64,000 nucleotides of DNA from Fen-1359 sp963710355 (GTDB taxonomy: Bacteria; Planctomycetota; Phycisphaerae; Sedimentisphaerales; Anaerobacaceae): assembly GCA_963710355.1 (NCBI GenBank), contig CAVPZU010000001.1, positions 372,001 to 436,000 on the forward strand, written 5' to 3'. This document shows positions 37,058-46,745 of the stretch, piece by piece (the stretch's first letter is position 1; each line of letters starts with the position of its first letter). The notes beneath the pieces are model-generated. The model made no database searches, was not told the origin of the DNA, and saw nothing but the letters and a program-made list of their open reading frames with translations. The position numbers and the translations under genes are program-made.

Positions 37058-38312
37058 TTTCTTTAATCGGCTCGAACTTGAAAATAACCGTTTCAATCCT
37101 GTGCTTGCGGACGCTCTCGACGGTGAATTTGATATTACCTATATTGGCGGTATCGCCCGGCTGCGGAATCTTCCCTAAAAGGGCCGTTATAAATCCTCCG
37201 ATAGTTGTGATGCGCGTCTGCTCGAGGTCGATATCGAACGCATCTGCCCAGTCGCGAATGGCAACATTGCCCGAAAGCCTGTATTTAAAAGGACCTATTG
37301 ATTCTATAGGCTCGGGTTGTGCGGTGATTTTTACAGGCCCGAGCAGCTCTTCAACTACATCCTCTATGCAGATTGTCCCTTCGATTCCGCCGTACTCATT
37401 AACGACAGCCGCAGTATCAGTCCTCGTTTTTCTGAAAAAGTCAAGCAGTGATTCGATAGATTTCTGCTCCGGCACAAAATGAACAGACTCAATGAGTTTC
37501 TCAACGCTTTTTTCAGGTTCGAGCAGGAGTTGTCGCAGATAAATCATACCGACAATGTTGTCAATCTTTTTCGAATATACCGGAAGCTTCGGCAAATGAT
37601 GTTGTCGCATTGCGGCTTTTACGGTTTGCGGCGAATCTGTGATATTGCAGATTGTCATATCGACGCGCGGCCGAAGGCAATCGCGAACCTTAAGCGAACC
37701 CAAGTCCACGATTTCACTGATAAGCTTGCCCTGGTCGTCCGTAATTAAGCCTCTTTTGCGGGCCTGCTTGATTAGTGACAGAAATTCGTCGAGGGTAATC
37801 GTCCTCGGCCTTTTAGCATGTCCAAGAAGAAGACGCAGCGCAGGTTCAACTACGAGGAATTTAATCGTAGAAATTACGGGCATAAAAATTCTCAGGCAAA
37901 AGTATGACGGCAGCGCCGCCGCAATGCTCATCGAACGTGTATTAAAATATGCCAGGGATTTCGGGAAAATCTCTCCGAAAAGGACAAGAACGCAAAAAAA
38001 GATAACTGCGGTCAGACCGGCGGCTCTCACCCCATACTGATGTTTAGTCTGCACCGTAAAAACGCTGGCAAAGGCGAAAAAGAGGACATTTACTATCATA
38101 TTTCCGAAAAGAAAACAGCTCAGCAGATTGCTGGGATTCTGCAAAAGCTGAACAACGAGCTTGTGCAAATGGCCTCTTGAGTTTTTGAACTCGTTGATTT
38201 GCCTGCTCGAAAGATTAAAGAAAGCAGTCTCGGCGGCTGAGAAGAAGGCAGAGCAGCAGAGCAGCAGAAGCATCAGAAATAAATGGGCGACATTTTGATA
38301 AAGTATCTGCAC
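37050..38312 (-). CDS. CNNM/CorC-type transporter with CBS pair and CorC_HlyC domain
   Basis: 420 residues. The DUF21 membrane domain (residues of about 1-185, FFSAAETAFFNLSSRQINEF), the CBS pair (IVDLGSLKVRDCLRPRVDMTICNI and IESLLDFFRKTRTDTAAVVNEYGG) and the C-terminal CorC_HlyC domain (YRLSGNVAIRDWADAFDIDLEQTRITTIGG) follow in order. These proteins are implicated in magnesium efflux. Near it lies the corA remnant at 2147, a gene for magnesium uptake, although 35 kb away. The gene starts at the far end of the minus-strand operon. Confidence 0.88.
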   Translation of the reverse strand: MQILYQNVAHLFLMLLLLCCSAFFSAAETAFFNLSSRQINEFKNSRGHLHKLVVQLLQNPSNLLSCFLFGNMIVNVLFFAFASVFTVQTKHQYGVRAAGLTAVIFFCVLVLFGEIFPKSLAYFNTRSMSIAAALPSYFCLRIFMPVISTIKFLVVEPALRLLLGHAKRPRTITLDEFLSLIKQARKRGLITDDQGKLISEIVDLGSLKVRDCLRPRVDMTICNITDSPQTVKAAMRQHHLPKLPVYSKKIDNIVGMIYLRQLLLEPEKSVEKLIESVHFVPEQKSIESLLDFFRKTRTDTAAVVNEYGGIEGTICIEDVVEELLGPVKITAQPEPIESIGPFKYRLSGNVAIRDWADAFDIDLEQTRITTIGGFITALLGKIPQPGDTANIGNIKFTVESVRKHRIETVIFKFEPIKEND

Positions 38313-38314
38313 TT

Positions 38315-39101
38315 TTAACCCTGCTGCGAAGCAGGCAGCAATATCCTGAATGTGCTGCCCTTTGACGGCTGAGATTCAACGCTGACCGAACCATTGTGTA
38401 ATTCGATTACCTTTTTGCAGAAGGCCAGCCCCAGCCCGGAGCCTGTCGTAATTGAATGATTTTTAGAATCTGCCTTTGTGGTGAAGAACGGCTCAAAAAT
38501 TCTCGAAAGGTTTTCACGCGAGATGCCGCTGCCGGTGTCCGATACTTCAATCTCTACGCCCGTTTCCTTCTTTTCCGACCGGATGGTTAAAACGCCGCCT
38601 TTCGGCAGCATCGCTTCGCGGGCATTTAAGATAAGATTCATAATCGCCTGCTGAATCTGGATATCAACCGCCCAGATTGTCAGGTCCGGCGGAATATCAA
38701 TCCTTACGGTGATGCCGTCTTTGCCAAAATCGCGGCATAAACAGCTAAAGATTTCTTCCACCAGAGCCAACAGTTTGACCTCCGACTTCTTTTCCTCTTT
38801 TTTATTTGTCATCGCCAGGATGCTCGACATTACTTTGGATGCCCTCGCACAGTTTCGGGCGGCCTTCTGAAACGCCTTTTCAGTGAGCGTTTTGTCTTCC
38901 GGATGCTTCAGGGCCAGCTTCCGCATAATTCGAAATGGGCGTAAGAAGGTTGTTTATCTCATGGGCAATCATACTCGTGCTTATCCCGATATTTGCCAGC
39001 GCCTGAAGCTGCCCGAGCTGAAACTGCATCTGCTCCTTTTCCCGCTGATGAACCTCAATCTGTTTGTGCAGAGATTTCCTCTTTTCAATAATGCTTGCCA
39101 A
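38315..39101 (-). CDS. Soluble sensor histidine kinase, frameshifted
   Basis: 261 residues after removing one extra base at about 38919 (SNYAE joined to LALKHPEDKTL). It starts at TTG 39101, with AAGGA in place eight bases before it. Residues of about 5-38 are coiled coil, with no membrane helix. The phospho-accepting histidine is in the H box AHEINNLLTPISNY. The ATPase part has N, G1 and G2 boxes (NLILNAREAML, DTGSGISRE, GSGLGLAFCKKVI). It probably reads a cytoplasmic signal through a separate partner. The response regulator at 39662 is divergent and a likely partner. The gene lies directly after the CNNM gene on the same strand. Confidence 0.85.
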
Positions 39102-39300
39102 ACGTTAATCCTTCTTCAAAAAAAATATCAGTTGTTTTATCTCTATAGGAAATATTATATAATGAACAGCCTGATAGATGTAGTTTGTCGGCAGTTGCTT
39201 AACACCTTTTTATTTATATCGGCCTTCGGAACGTTTTTTCTTGAACATTGCGGCTGGGGACAAATAACAATAAAAGGGCGGCGATTGCAGAGTCTTGCAA

Positions 39301-39564
39301 ATGAATGAACGGGAGATTTTGGATGAACTTTTGAGATTGCTGGAGGGGGGCGGCGTCAAAATTCGCAGAGAGCCGTTGGGCGGCAGCGGCGGGGGACTTT
39401 GCTCCATTAAAGGTGAATATATGTTCTTCGTCGATACGCAGGCATCGGCTGGCGAAATGGCTGCACTTTGTGCAGAGGCGGTCGCAAAACTGATTGACAT
39501 TGAGAGCGTCTTTATTAAGCCGCAGGTCAGGCAATTTATCGAAAATGTGACAAATAAACAATAA
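39301..39564 (+). CDS. Small conserved-looking protein of unknown function
   Basis: 87 residues from ATG 39301. The first half is a helix (NEREILDELLRLLEGG). A glycine-rich beta part follows (PLGGSGGGLCSIKGEYMFFVDTQAS), and then a C-terminal helix. The pattern G-L-C-x-I-x-G-E-x-x-F-F-V-D looks like a folded domain and not a random frame. Possibly it belongs with the two-component genes on either side. I do not recognise a named family. Confidence 0.5.
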   Translation: MNEREILDELLRLLEGGGVKIRREPLGGSGGGLCSIKGEYMFFVDTQASAGEMAALCAEAVAKLIDIESVFIKPQVRQFIENVTNKQ

Positions 39565-39661
39565 CTGCGTATGGAGTGCCGAATTTTTGTTTGACTAAAA
39601 GGCAGAATCAAGGTATTTGAAAAGATAGGGACTATAATTCCATCCTAAGGAGCGTTTGAAT

Positions 39662-40144
39662 ATGAAATATGCCAAGACTGATAGCATCGAAGAAAAGATA
39701 CCGAAGATACTCGTTGTTGATGATAATCAGCAAAATCTGGAGCTTTTGCAGGCTTACTTGGAGGACCTTAATTGCGAAACAATACCCGCCCATGACGGGC
39801 AGGAGGCATTGAATATTATAAATAAGGCAGCGCCTGACTTGATTTTGCTCGATATAATGATGCCCAAAATGAGCGGCTTTGAAGTATGCAAAAAGGTTAA
39901 AGCGTTCCCGAAGACAAAAAATATTCCAGTCATTATGGTTACCGCCCTCAATGAATTTGGCGATATCGAAAGGGCGGTTGAGTCCGGAACCGATGATTTT
40001 ATCAGCAAGCCCGTCAATAAGCTCGAATTGCTTACACGGGTAAAGACGATGCTGAAACTCAAGCACCTTACCGATAAACTCGAGCGCACTCTCGCATATT
40101 TAAGCGAGGTTGAAAGACAGACAACTCATGTCAAGTCACGTTGA
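39662..40144 (+). CDS. Response regulator, CheY/PleD-like receiver domain
   Basis: 160 residues from ATG 39662 with AAGGAG 9-10 bases before it. The receiver domain spans residues of about 14-135; D20/D21 are the acidic pair, D64 is the phosphorylation site (ILLDIMMPKMSG), T94 and K116 complete the active site (MVTALNEF, ISKPVNK). After the receiver domain is a short helical tail (KHLTDKLERTLAYLSEVE) and no output domain, so it acts through protein contact. The histidine kinase at 39101-38315, on the other strand, is the obvious candidate partner. Confidence 0.9.
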   Translation: MKYAKTDSIEEKIPKILVVDDNQQNLELLQAYLEDLNCETIPAHDGQEALNIINKAAPDLILLDIMMPKMSGFEVCKKVKAFPKTKNIPVIMVTALNEFGDIERAVESGTDDFISKPVNKLELLTRVKTMLKLKHLTDKLERTLAYLSEVERQTTHVKSR

Positions 40145-40602
40145 ACGATAAAAATGTCCTCTTTTTGTCGATAGGGGGGTGTATTATGTCACTTTGCCGG
40201 TCATCTGGGGCTTCGTTGCTTTTTAGAAGATTATTTCTTCCCTGAAAAATTAAGAAACATTTTTCAGCCCCATAAAACCGCCCCCCGCAAACACCTGTTT
40301 TTCACAGCCGGTATGTCACAATGTAAAATGCCTTTTGTCGGCGATGTCGTCGCATTTAACGTCATTTTTGGGACCGTAAAAACCCCTACAGCAGACACAA
40401 TCCACATAAACAACCTGCAAATATCATCTTCTGATAGACAATTAAATGAACATCCGATTAACAGCCGCCAAACAAAAGTCGATACAAATATCAGCCCATC
40501 GGGCGTTCAAACTGATAACCTGGCTTCTTCGGGGGAAGGTGATGAAATGGTTCGACAGGCTCACTATCCCGGGCGAAGTCGAGCCAAACAGAGAGGTGAT
40601 GA
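40145..40602. other. 458-bp gap holding a mixed repeat, no gene
   Basis: A plus-strand frame at 40313-40606 is open but has no protein-like pattern and is crossed by the GTTCGACAGGCTCAC repeat at 40550-40585. GC-rich runs (a G6 run at 40172-40177 and C6 in the middle) stand out. The AGAGG site that fixes the TPR gene start is at 40592-40596. Confidence 0.5.
40550..40585. repeat. GTTCGACAGGCTCAC dispersed repeat
   Basis: GGTTCGACAGGCTCACTATCC then a GTCGAGCC end 12 bases further on. Two tandem copies in the opposite orientation occur at 57637-57729. Confidence 0.75.
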
Positions 40603-42207
40603 ATGAGCGGATTGCTGGAAATTCTCGGCTCTGCCGTAAAGTTTGATACCGCTGAACTGATTTGGAACTGGCTCGAGATTGTACGCTCCAGATATGAACA
40701 GGAAACTGTCGGCTCAAAAGAGCTGGACGAGATTATCGAGCTTGTCGCAGAGAGGCAAATCGATTCGGCGGAAAAAAAAGTGAGGTCATATCTTTTTGAA
40801 AATCCTGCCTGCTCGTTCGGCCGTTTGGCAGCGGCCGCCTTATGTATTTCAAAAGGGAGAATAGACGAGGCCGTTGCCGAGCTCAATTCGGTTTATTGCA
40901 GACAGCCCTCTAATACAATGGCACTTTATGCCCTCGGACACTGCTACGAACTTAAAGGCTGCGAGACTGACGCCGTTGCCTTCTATCAGGATTGCCTTAA
41001 ATTTAAAGGTTACCTTCAATTGCCCAGGCAAAGACTGGCTGCAATATTTTTTAAAAACGGTCAGATTGAAAAGGCCATTCAGGAATACCAGTTGCTCAAA
41101 AAGGACAATCCCGATGATATTCCTGTCCTGGTGACACTCGGGCATTTGTATATCGAGGCAGCAAGATTTACCGATGCGATAGACGCCTTTAACAACGCCA
41201 TTCTCATTCATCCGGACAATTTTGATGACCTCGACAACCAGACGGAACAGTTGATAATGGACGGCAAATTTGAAGAGGCTACACAGAGGCTCGAAAGCCT
41301 CCTCTCCGAATATCCCGATAGGCCGGACCTGCTTGTCCGATACGGCGACGTCCTCTCTATGCTCGGCGTTGATGACGAGGCCACCAGCCAGTATGAACAG
41401 GCCGTCCACCTCAGGCCGGATTTCCTCGAAGCCACTATAAAGCTCGGCACACAATTGATTCAGACAGGAAACGATTGTGCCGCTGCCGTTCAATTCAATA
41501 GGGCGTTCGAGATAAACGACCAGATTGTTGACGCTTATATGGGACTTGCCGCTACGCAAAAACTTGCCGGCAATGTCAATGAGGCGCTGGAGACTCTTGC
41601 CCTTGCGGCAGCCATTGTGCCTAACAGCACGTTGTTGTTCACTCAAACCGCCGTTTTGCAGCTAAAATCAGGGCTGGAAACAAAGAATCTCTTCTTTGCG
41701 GATGATTCTTCCAATCTCCTGGTAAATGTTATTGATGCCCATCGAAAACAGATTGCTCAGCAGCCCGACAATCCTGAATTGTATTACAGATTGGGTATCC
41801 TGTCGTGTGCCGCTGGCAGCCTTCAGAAGGCAATAGAGCTTTTCGGAAATGCAGTTGAGCTAAACCCCCTTTACGCAAGGGCGAGAAACAAGTTTGTTTT
41901 ATCCCTCTTCGAAGCCGGCAAAAGAGAACAGGCTCTCGAAAATCTTGTCGGCCCGGATTGCTCCGATAAAAATATGCTCGAACTCCATTACAGAACCGCT
42001 CTTCTTTATTGTGACAAAATCAAATTTGCATCTTCGTTAATTGACTTTGAAAATAAACTCGAATGCAATATGACAAGCTGCAGCAACGCCGGCGTGAACA
42101 TCTCAATCGTCCTTCAGAATCTTGGTCTGCTCGACAGGGTCACAACAATGTGGGAAAACCTCTCTGATACAACCAAGCAGGCAATCAAATCACAAGATAT
42201 GTTGTAA
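40603..42207 (+). CDS. Tetratricopeptide-repeat protein
   Basis: 534 residues from ATG 40603, fixed by AGAGG six bases before it. At least eight helix-turn-helix TPR-like units are visible, such as PSNTMALYALGHCYELKGCETDAVAFYQ, DIPVLVTLGHLYIEAARFTDAIDAFNNAI and PELYYRLGILSCAAGSLQKAIELFGNAVEL. No signal peptide or membrane helix is clear. TPR arrays are scaffolds for protein complexes. The middle of the protein has an acidic stretch. Which partner it binds is unknown. It is the only plus-strand gene in a long stretch and does not obviously belong to an operon. Confidence 0.85.
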   Translation: MSGLLEILGSAVKFDTAELIWNWLEIVRSRYEQETVGSKELDEIIELVAERQIDSAEKKVRSYLFENPACSFGRLAAAALCISKGRIDEAVAELNSVYCRQPSNTMALYALGHCYELKGCETDAVAFYQDCLKFKGYLQLPRQRLAAIFFKNGQIEKAIQEYQLLKKDNPDDIPVLVTLGHLYIEAARFTDAIDAFNNAILIHPDNFDDLDNQTEQLIMDGKFEEATQRLESLLSEYPDRPDLLVRYGDVLSMLGVDDEATSQYEQAVHLRPDFLEATIKLGTQLIQTGNDCAAAVQFNRAFEINDQIVDAYMGLAATQKLAGNVNEALETLALAAAIVPNSTLLFTQTAVLQLKSGLETKNLFFADDSSNLLVNVIDAHRKQIAQQPDNPELYYRLGILSCAAGSLQKAIELFGNAVELNPLYARARNKFVLSLFEAGKREQALENLVGPDCSDKNMLELHYRTALLYCDKIKFASSLIDFENKLECNMTSCSNAGVNISIVLQNLGLLDRVTTMWENLSDTTKQAIKSQDML

Positions 42208-42311
42208 GATACACCCAAAACATCAGAAAGGCACAATTTGCTTCTATTTGCTATTTGCACGGAATTACCCGAATGAAACATAACATATATTATGGGACAT
42301 TATAATTATCT

Positions 42312-42340
42312 GTCATTGCGAGGCCGAAGGCCGAAGCAAT
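42312..42340. repeat. GTCATTGCGAG-type repeat, partial copy
   Basis: GTCATTGCGAGGCCGAAGGCCGAAGCAAT: the first arm of the larger element seen at 4168 and 18514, without the returning arm. Confidence 0.7.
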
Positions 42341-42401
42341 CTAAACAATCAAAATTGATAATTGGATTTGCTCACACGATTTTCGTCAATACTGGCCGTT
42401 T

Positions 42402-43511
42402 TCACGCCAGCGAGCACAAAATCTCCGCTCCCCGTCTCAATTTGTCATTGCTGGTTGCAAAACTAATCCTGAAATGCGTATCAATCTGGCTGAAAACATT
42501 GCCAGGGATAATCAATACGTTCTTGGTAATGGCTTTCTCAACAAATTTAGTCGCTCCCCCTGCCGGCGCCTTTGCAAAGGCATAAAACGCGCCCAATGGT
42601 CTGTTAAGCTCAAATTTTTCCTTGAGGCCGTTATAAATGATGTCCCTTTTGATTTTGTATTCTTCAATAAATTTACTAACATCATAATCGAGCGCAGAAA
42701 CGGCTGCCTTTTGAAACGGTGTCGGAGCACAGACAAATGTGTACTGCTGAATCTTTATCATTTCCTCCATCAATCCCTTCAGCCTGTCCTGAACGGCAAT
42801 GTAACCTAATCGCCAGCCTGTCATTGCATAAGCCTTGCTGAAACCATTTAACAGAATTGTATCAGGGTAAAATTCTGCAATGCTCGGACAGGGGCAATCA
42901 TAGCTGAATTTATCATATATCTGGTCGCTGAGGACAGGAATTTGGTTTTTTGCAACAACCTGCGCTAATTCCTTCAATTTTCGCTCGGAATAGACTGCAC
43001 CCGTCGGATTGCAGGGCGAGTTAAGAATAATAAGTTTTGTCTTTTCGGTTATCGCCTGTGCAATCTTTTCAACGGGCAGGTCAAAATCAGGGTAGCTGTC
43101 CACAAAAACGCATCTGCCTCCCAGCAAATTTACAAGATGTTTATATATGACAAAGTATGGGTCGATGACAATCACCTCATCGCCGGGATTGATAATCGCC
43201 ATAAAGGCAAGCAGCAGCCCTCCGCTCACGCCGCTGGTTACACACACAACCGGCTTTTCCCAGCCGACCTCGCTCTTTACTACTGTTGTGATTTTTTCCA
43301 GCAGTTCCTCATCGCCTGCCGTTTGGGTATATTTATTGAAGCCCGCCTTTATTGCCTTAATTGCCTCCTTTTTGAGTTTTTCCGGCACATCGAAATGCGG
43401 CTGACCGATTGAGAAATTGATGGGGTCTTTTAATTTGGCCGCCAGCGCAAATACCTTTCTTATACCGCTGGCATCAATCAATCTTACTCTATCTGAAATA
43501 ATGTCTTTCAT
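42402..43511 (-). CDS. Class I/II pyridoxal-phosphate aminotransferase
   Basis: 369 residues with the fold-type I pattern: NFSIGQPHFDVPEKLKKEA, FNKYTQTAGDEELLEKI, SPCNPTGAVYSE and the cofactor lysine in LNGFSKAYAMTGWRLGYI. Such enzymes transfer amino groups from aspartate, alanine or aromatic amino acids to 2-oxoglutarate. The subclass looks like the aspartate aminotransferase Igamma type, but the substrate cannot be settled from sequence. It is divergent from the M16 peptidase genes. A repeat copy lies in the gap after its stop. Confidence 0.85.
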   Translation of the reverse strand: MKDIISDRVRLIDASGIRKVFALAAKLKDPINFSIGQPHFDVPEKLKKEAIKAIKAGFNKYTQTAGDEELLEKITTVVKSEVGWEKPVVCVTSGVSGGLLLAFMAIINPGDEVIVIDPYFVIYKHLVNLLGGRCVFVDSYPDFDLPVEKIAQAITEKTKLIILNSPCNPTGAVYSERKLKELAQVVAKNQIPVLSDQIYDKFSYDCPCPSIAEFYPDTILLNGFSKAYAMTGWRLGYIAVQDRLKGLMEEMIKIQQYTFVCAPTPFQKAAVSALDYDVSKFIEEYKIKRDIIYNGLKEKFELNRPLGAFYAFAKAPAGGATKFVEKAITKNVLIIPGNVFSQIDTHFRISFATSNDKLRRGAEILCSLA

Positions 43512-43569
43512 AAGCCGAATATGATAGTTAAACAGTCTCTGTAAGCAAAGACTTTTTTGAAATTCAATC

Positions 43570-43597
43570 TTGTCTATCTTCTGAAAGTGGTTATATT
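43570..43597 (+). promoter_or_regulatory. Candidate promoter for the M16 peptidase pair
   Basis: TTGTCT (43570-43575) and TATATT (43592-43597) with 16 bases between, about 51 bases before the ATG at 43648. Confidence 0.45.
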
Positions 43598-43647
43598 GTT
43601 AAATCAACAAGAGGTAAAAAAATGATGCTGAAATCGGGAGTATAACA

Positions 43648-45186
43648 ATGGAAAAAAGGAAAAAGCTGTTAAAAGGTGTTCTTCTATCCATTATAGCTTT
43701 ATTTTTACAGAATGCCTGTGCATCACAAATTTCGGCTTATCTGGCCAATTTCGAACAGCGAATGACCGAGTTCACACTCGATAACGGCATCAGGTTTCTC
43801 GTCCTCGAGCGCCACGAGGCGCCTGTGGTCTCTTTTCACACCTACGTCAATGTCGGTTCTTCAGATGAGGTAAAAGGAATTACCGGTATGGCACATATCT
43901 TTGAGCATATGGCCTTCAAGGGAACACAAACCATAGGAAGCAAAGATTTTAAGGCTGAAGCAAAGGCGCTGGAGGAAATTGATAAGGCCTTTCTGGCCCT
44001 CAAAGACGAAATCAAAAAAGGCGATAAAGCCGACAAGGCAAAACTCGAATCCCTCCAAAAGCAGTTCAAAGATGCCCAGCAGCAGGCTGACAAATACATC
44101 GTCCACGATGAGTTCGAACAAGTCCTCACCCAGGAAGGTGCCGAAGGCCTCAACGCCTTTACCGGCGATGATGCAACAAGATACGTATCGAGTCTGCCCT
44201 CGAACAAACTGGAACTCTGGATGCTGATGGAATCCAGCAGGTTTTACGAACCGGTCCTCAGGGAGTTTTACAAAGAAAAAGATGTCATTATGGAAGAGCG
44301 GCGGATGAATGAAAACAGGCCCGAGGGGCGATTAATGGAAGATTTCCTGTCGGTTGCCTTCAAGGCTCATCCCTACGGTGAGCCTGTCATCGGCCATATG
44401 AGCGACCTGCAGGCGATTAGCAGTGAAGAGGCAAAGGCCTTCTATAAAAAGTTCTACTCCCCTGCCAATATTATAATTGCCATCGTCGGCGATGTTGACC
44501 CGCAGCAGGTAAAAAAAATGGCCCAGATTTATTTCGGCAGAATTCTCCCCGCTCCGAAACCTGAGCCGTTAAGAACGATAGAACCGGAGCAGTTCAGCGA
44601 AAAAACTGTCATACTGCATGATGCCGCCCAGCCGTCCCTCTTAATCGGATACCACTGCCCGGCAATTATTCACCCCGACAGCGTCGTCCTCGACACGCTT
44701 TCCGACATCATCTCATTGGGCAGGACATCGAGACTTTACAAGGCAATGGTCAAGGAAAAGAAAATAGCCGTTTCTGTATCCGCATTTTCCGGTTTTCCCG
44801 GTGATAAATACCCTGCTCTTTTTACATTCTTTGCCCGTCCCGCACAGGGACATACAAATCAGGAATGTGAGCAGGAAATTTACGCACAGATAGAAAAACT
44901 GAAAACTGCCCCTGTCACCGCAGAGGAGCTGCAAAAGGCAAAAACGCAGGCACGTGCAGACCTTATCAGGCAGCTTGATTCCAACGCCGGCCTCGCATCT
45001 CAGCTTGCCTATTATCAGGTCCTTACCGACGACTGGCGAAACCTCTTCAAAAGAATTGACGCTATTGAAAAAGTCACCGCAGAGGATATCCAGCGGGTTT
45101 CTATTACATATTTTACCGTTCAAAACCGCACCGTCGGCTGCATCGAAACTAAACCTGCAGAAAAAGTAATTTCAAGAGGAGAATAA
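43648..45186 (+). CDS. M16 zinc peptidase (active subunit), lipoprotein
   Basis: 512 residues. The inverted zinc motif HxxEH is H83-I-F-E86-H87 (GMAHIFEHMAFKGT), so this copy is catalytic. A coiled-coil insert of about 70 residues (KALEEIDKAFLALKDEIKKG) separates the motif from the next conserved region. LFLQNACASQ near residue 24 is a plausible lipobox, so the protein may be anchored to the membrane. M16 enzymes are clamshell peptidases that degrade small peptides. It ends two bases before the second M16 gene, whose product lacks the motif, and the two probably form a heterodimer. Confidence 0.88.
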   Translation: MEKRKKLLKGVLLSIIALFLQNACASQISAYLANFEQRMTEFTLDNGIRFLVLERHEAPVVSFHTYVNVGSSDEVKGITGMAHIFEHMAFKGTQTIGSKDFKAEAKALEEIDKAFLALKDEIKKGDKADKAKLESLQKQFKDAQQQADKYIVHDEFEQVLTQEGAEGLNAFTGDDATRYVSSLPSNKLELWMLMESSRFYEPVLREFYKEKDVIMEERRMNENRPEGRLMEDFLSVAFKAHPYGEPVIGHMSDLQAISSEEAKAFYKKFYSPANIIIAIVGDVDPQQVKKMAQIYFGRILPAPKPEPLRTIEPEQFSEKTVILHDAAQPSLLIGYHCPAIIHPDSVVLDTLSDIISLGRTSRLYKAMVKEKKIAVSVSAFSGFPGDKYPALFTFFARPAQGHTNQECEQEIYAQIEKLKTAPVTAEELQKAKTQARADLIRQLDSNAGLASQLAYYQVLTDDWRNLFKRIDAIEKVTAEDIQRVSITYFTVQNRTVGCIETKPAEKVISRGE

Positions 45187-45187
45187 A

Positions 45188-46652
45188 ATGAAAATTCATA
45201 AATCGAACGCCTTCAAAACTATGCTCGTTGCCTTTTGCTGTCTAACTGTCTTCGCTGTCGGCTGTCAAATGCCCACAAAAGGAAAACCGGCAGCAAGTTA
45301 TTTGCAGCTTCAATATCCGAAGATAAGCGATATAAAAATGCCGGACATAAAAGAAATCACGCTCGCAAACGGGATGAAGCTGCTTCTGCTTGAAAATCAC
45401 GAAGCTGCCGCTGATTAATATCTGGGCAATGATTCACACCGGTTCGGTCTATGAGGAGCCGAATAAGGTCGGTCTGGCTTCCATTACCGGCGAATGTTTG
45501 CGCACCGGCGGCACAACCACAAAAACCGGCGACCAAATCGACGAGATTCTCGAACGTATCGCCGCATACGTTAATACGAGTATCGGCCTCGATTCAGGCT
45601 CGGCCTCTTTTTCCGCCCTGAAGGGTGATTTCGATACGGGTCTGGCTGTTTTCGCAGATGTCCTGATGAATCCTGTATTTGCAGAAGATAAAATTGAGCT
45701 TGCAAAAATCAGCCGCCGCACCTCTATTGCTCGCCGAAACGATAACGTCGGCACAATCGCCTATCGCGAGTTTGATAAGCTTATTTACGGCCCTGACAGC
45801 CCTTACGCCCGGCATACCGAATACGCCACCATCAACAATATAAAACGTGATGATATTATCGCCTTTTATAAAAAGTTTTATTGTCCCAGCAATTGTATCC
45901 TTGCCGTATGCGGCGATTTCAATACCGATGAAATGATAAAAAAGATTGAAGATGCCTTCAAAGATTGGCCCAAAGGCGACCTCCAGATACCCCCCCTCCC
46001 CACTGTCTCTTATCAATACAAATACACCGTCAATCTTGCCGCCAAAAACGACATCAATCAAAGCCGTATTTATATAGGCCATATAGGTGGGTTGATGAGC
46101 GACCCTGATTATCCTGCCCTCGTTATAATGAGCCGAATTCTTGGCCGTGGCTTCACCAGCAGAATGTTTCGAAATATCCGCTCCAGAACGGGACTGACCT
46201 ATTCGGCTGGTGGTGACTTTTCCGCAGAATATAACCACCCCGGCATCTTTTTCGTCTCCTGCCAGACAAATTCCGCATCTACCGTCAGGGTCATTAAAGC
46301 TATGCAGGACCAGATAAAGTCAATGACACAGGCCGAGGTTACCGACGAGGAGCTTGCAATCGCAAAAGACAGCTACCTCAATACCTTTATCTTCGATTTC
46401 GACTCCAAGGAACAGGTTATCAATCGTGTGATGGCAATGGAGTATTACAGCTATCCGAAGGACTTTCTTTTTAAGGTCAAACAAGGCATCGAAAAAGTCA
46501 CTAAAGAAGATGTCCTGCAGGTTTCAAAAAAGCACCTTCAGCCGGATAATGTCCAGATTCTTGTCGTCGGAAAACCCCAGGATTTTGACCAGCCTCTCGA
46601 CACCCTCGGCTCTGTTAATCAGATTGATATTACTATCCCTAAGCCGGATTAA
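45188..46652 (+). CDS. M16 peptidase-like, inactive partner subunit, frameshifted
   Basis: 487 residues after removing an extra G at about 45407, which restores NHEAP-LINIWAMIHTGS and matches the neighbour's RHEAP-VVSFHTYVNVGS. A lipobox-like AVGC ends a signal sequence near residue 26. The zinc-binding site is lost: where HxxEH should stand the sequence is ASITGECLRTGG. In M16 pairs the inactive half helps to bind peptide. The C-terminal R/Y substrate-clamp region is present (RSRTGLTYSAGGDFSAEY). It ends before a bidirectional terminator. Confidence 0.88.
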
Positions 46653-46691
46653 TCTTTAGTCTGCAAGACATATTGTTAAACATTTCAAAGC

Positions 46692-46722
46692 AAAAAAGCC
46701 CTGTCAAATGAAGGGCTTTTTT
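46692..46722. terminator. Bidirectional terminator between convergent genes
   Basis: AAAAAAGCCCT and AGGGCTTTTTT form a stem around a nine-base loop with T-runs on both strands, serving the M16 pair (plus) and the small basic protein (minus). Confidence 0.85.
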
Positions 46723-46745
46723 GTTCGCCGGTAGAATCCTGTTCT

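Noticed and set aside
40313..40606. Open frame of 97 codons before the TPR gene
   Set aside because: No protein-like pattern, and a dispersed repeat lies in it.
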